Below, piece after piece: positions 21,858 to 21,949 of a DNA stretch of 21,949 nucleotides. Made by a program: the position numbers and the translations under genes. The notes beneath the pieces were generated by a model that searched no databases, was not told the DNA's origin, and saw only the letters and a program-made list of their open reading frames with translations. This DNA is from Acidobacteriota bacterium (lineage in GTDB: Bacteria; Acidobacteriota; Terriglobia; Acidiferrales; UBA7541), in contig QHYP01000204.1 of assembly GCA_003224195.1 (NCBI GenBank), positions 1 to 21,949 of the forward strand. Reading direction: 5' to 3'. Every line of letters starts with the position of its first letter. Positions within the stretch are counted from its first letter, which is position 1.

Positions 21858-21949
21858 ATGCGCGGCACAATGATGGATTTTCCGCTCACGCTCCCCGCGG
21901 TGCTCGAGCGCGCCGGAAAGTTTTTCTCCCGCGTGGAGATTGTATCGGG
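21858..21949 (+). CDS. Probable long-chain acyl-CoA synthetase, N-terminus only
   Basis: The frame opens at ATG 21858, after GAGG at five bases' spacing, and runs off the window after 30 complete codons. The visible peptide MMDFPLTLPAVLERAGKFFS, then RVEIVS, is like the start of fatty-acyl-CoA synthases, which commonly begin M-x-x-x-PLTL-x-x-(L/I)LERA-x-x-LF-x-x-x-EIVSR. None of the catalytic motifs lies within the window, so the call is tentative. Confidence 0.6.
   Translation, partial: MRGTMMDFPLTLPAVLERAGKFFSRVEIVS

Overview
The window reads like a chromosomal segment of a GC-rich Gram-negative soil bacterium, most likely an acidobacterium. That placement is an inference from gene content, the lipoprotein/periplasmic gene set and the style of the intergenic palindromes; no 16S gene is present to confirm it. 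No tRNA, rRNA, CRISPR array, transposase or integrase was recognised.

Region 1 (1-7063, all minus strand) is a complete phosphate-starvation locus read right to left: phoB, phoR, then pstS-pstC-pstA-pstB-phoU, with phoU cut by the window start. Two arrays of PhoB/PhoP-type direct repeats, one before pstS and one before phoB, suggest the regulator controls both the transporter and itself. A hairpin between phoR and pstS probably separates the two transcription units.

Region 2 (7254-13796) is metabolic: sucA (2-oxoglutarate dehydrogenase E1, minus), a divergent PQQ-dependent sugar dehydrogenase-like lipoprotein (plus), and a large convergent fusion of AMP-forming acyl-activating enzyme, acyl carrier domain and PlsC acyltransferase (minus).

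Region 3 (13797-15039, plus) holds a cold-shock protein with a long leader that contains a textbook intrinsic terminator, a small protein with a UvrD/CarD-like Tudor domain and basic tail, and a small two-helix membrane protein.

Region 4 (15127-18956, minus) is lipA followed by a PEP-mutase/isocitrate-lyase family enzyme, then about 1.2 kb without a gene but full of hairpins, iteron-like repeats and DnaA-box-like words, then an exported AHL-lactonase-like metallo-hydrolase. lipA links functionally to sucA because the 2-oxoglutarate dehydrogenase E2 subunit needs lipoate.

Region 5 (19150-21949) has a small protein resembling eukaryotic/archaeal ribosomal protein L13e, thiI (tRNA 4-thiouridine synthetase), an RRM/glycine-rich RNA-binding protein and the first 30 codons of a probable acyl-CoA synthetase. 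Palindromic repeat elements overlap the 3' ends of thiI and the lactonase gene. The points most worth following are the cspA leader, the L13e-like protein, the reversed-order Aas-like fusion with an altered acyltransferase motif, and the repeat elements that reach into gene ends.
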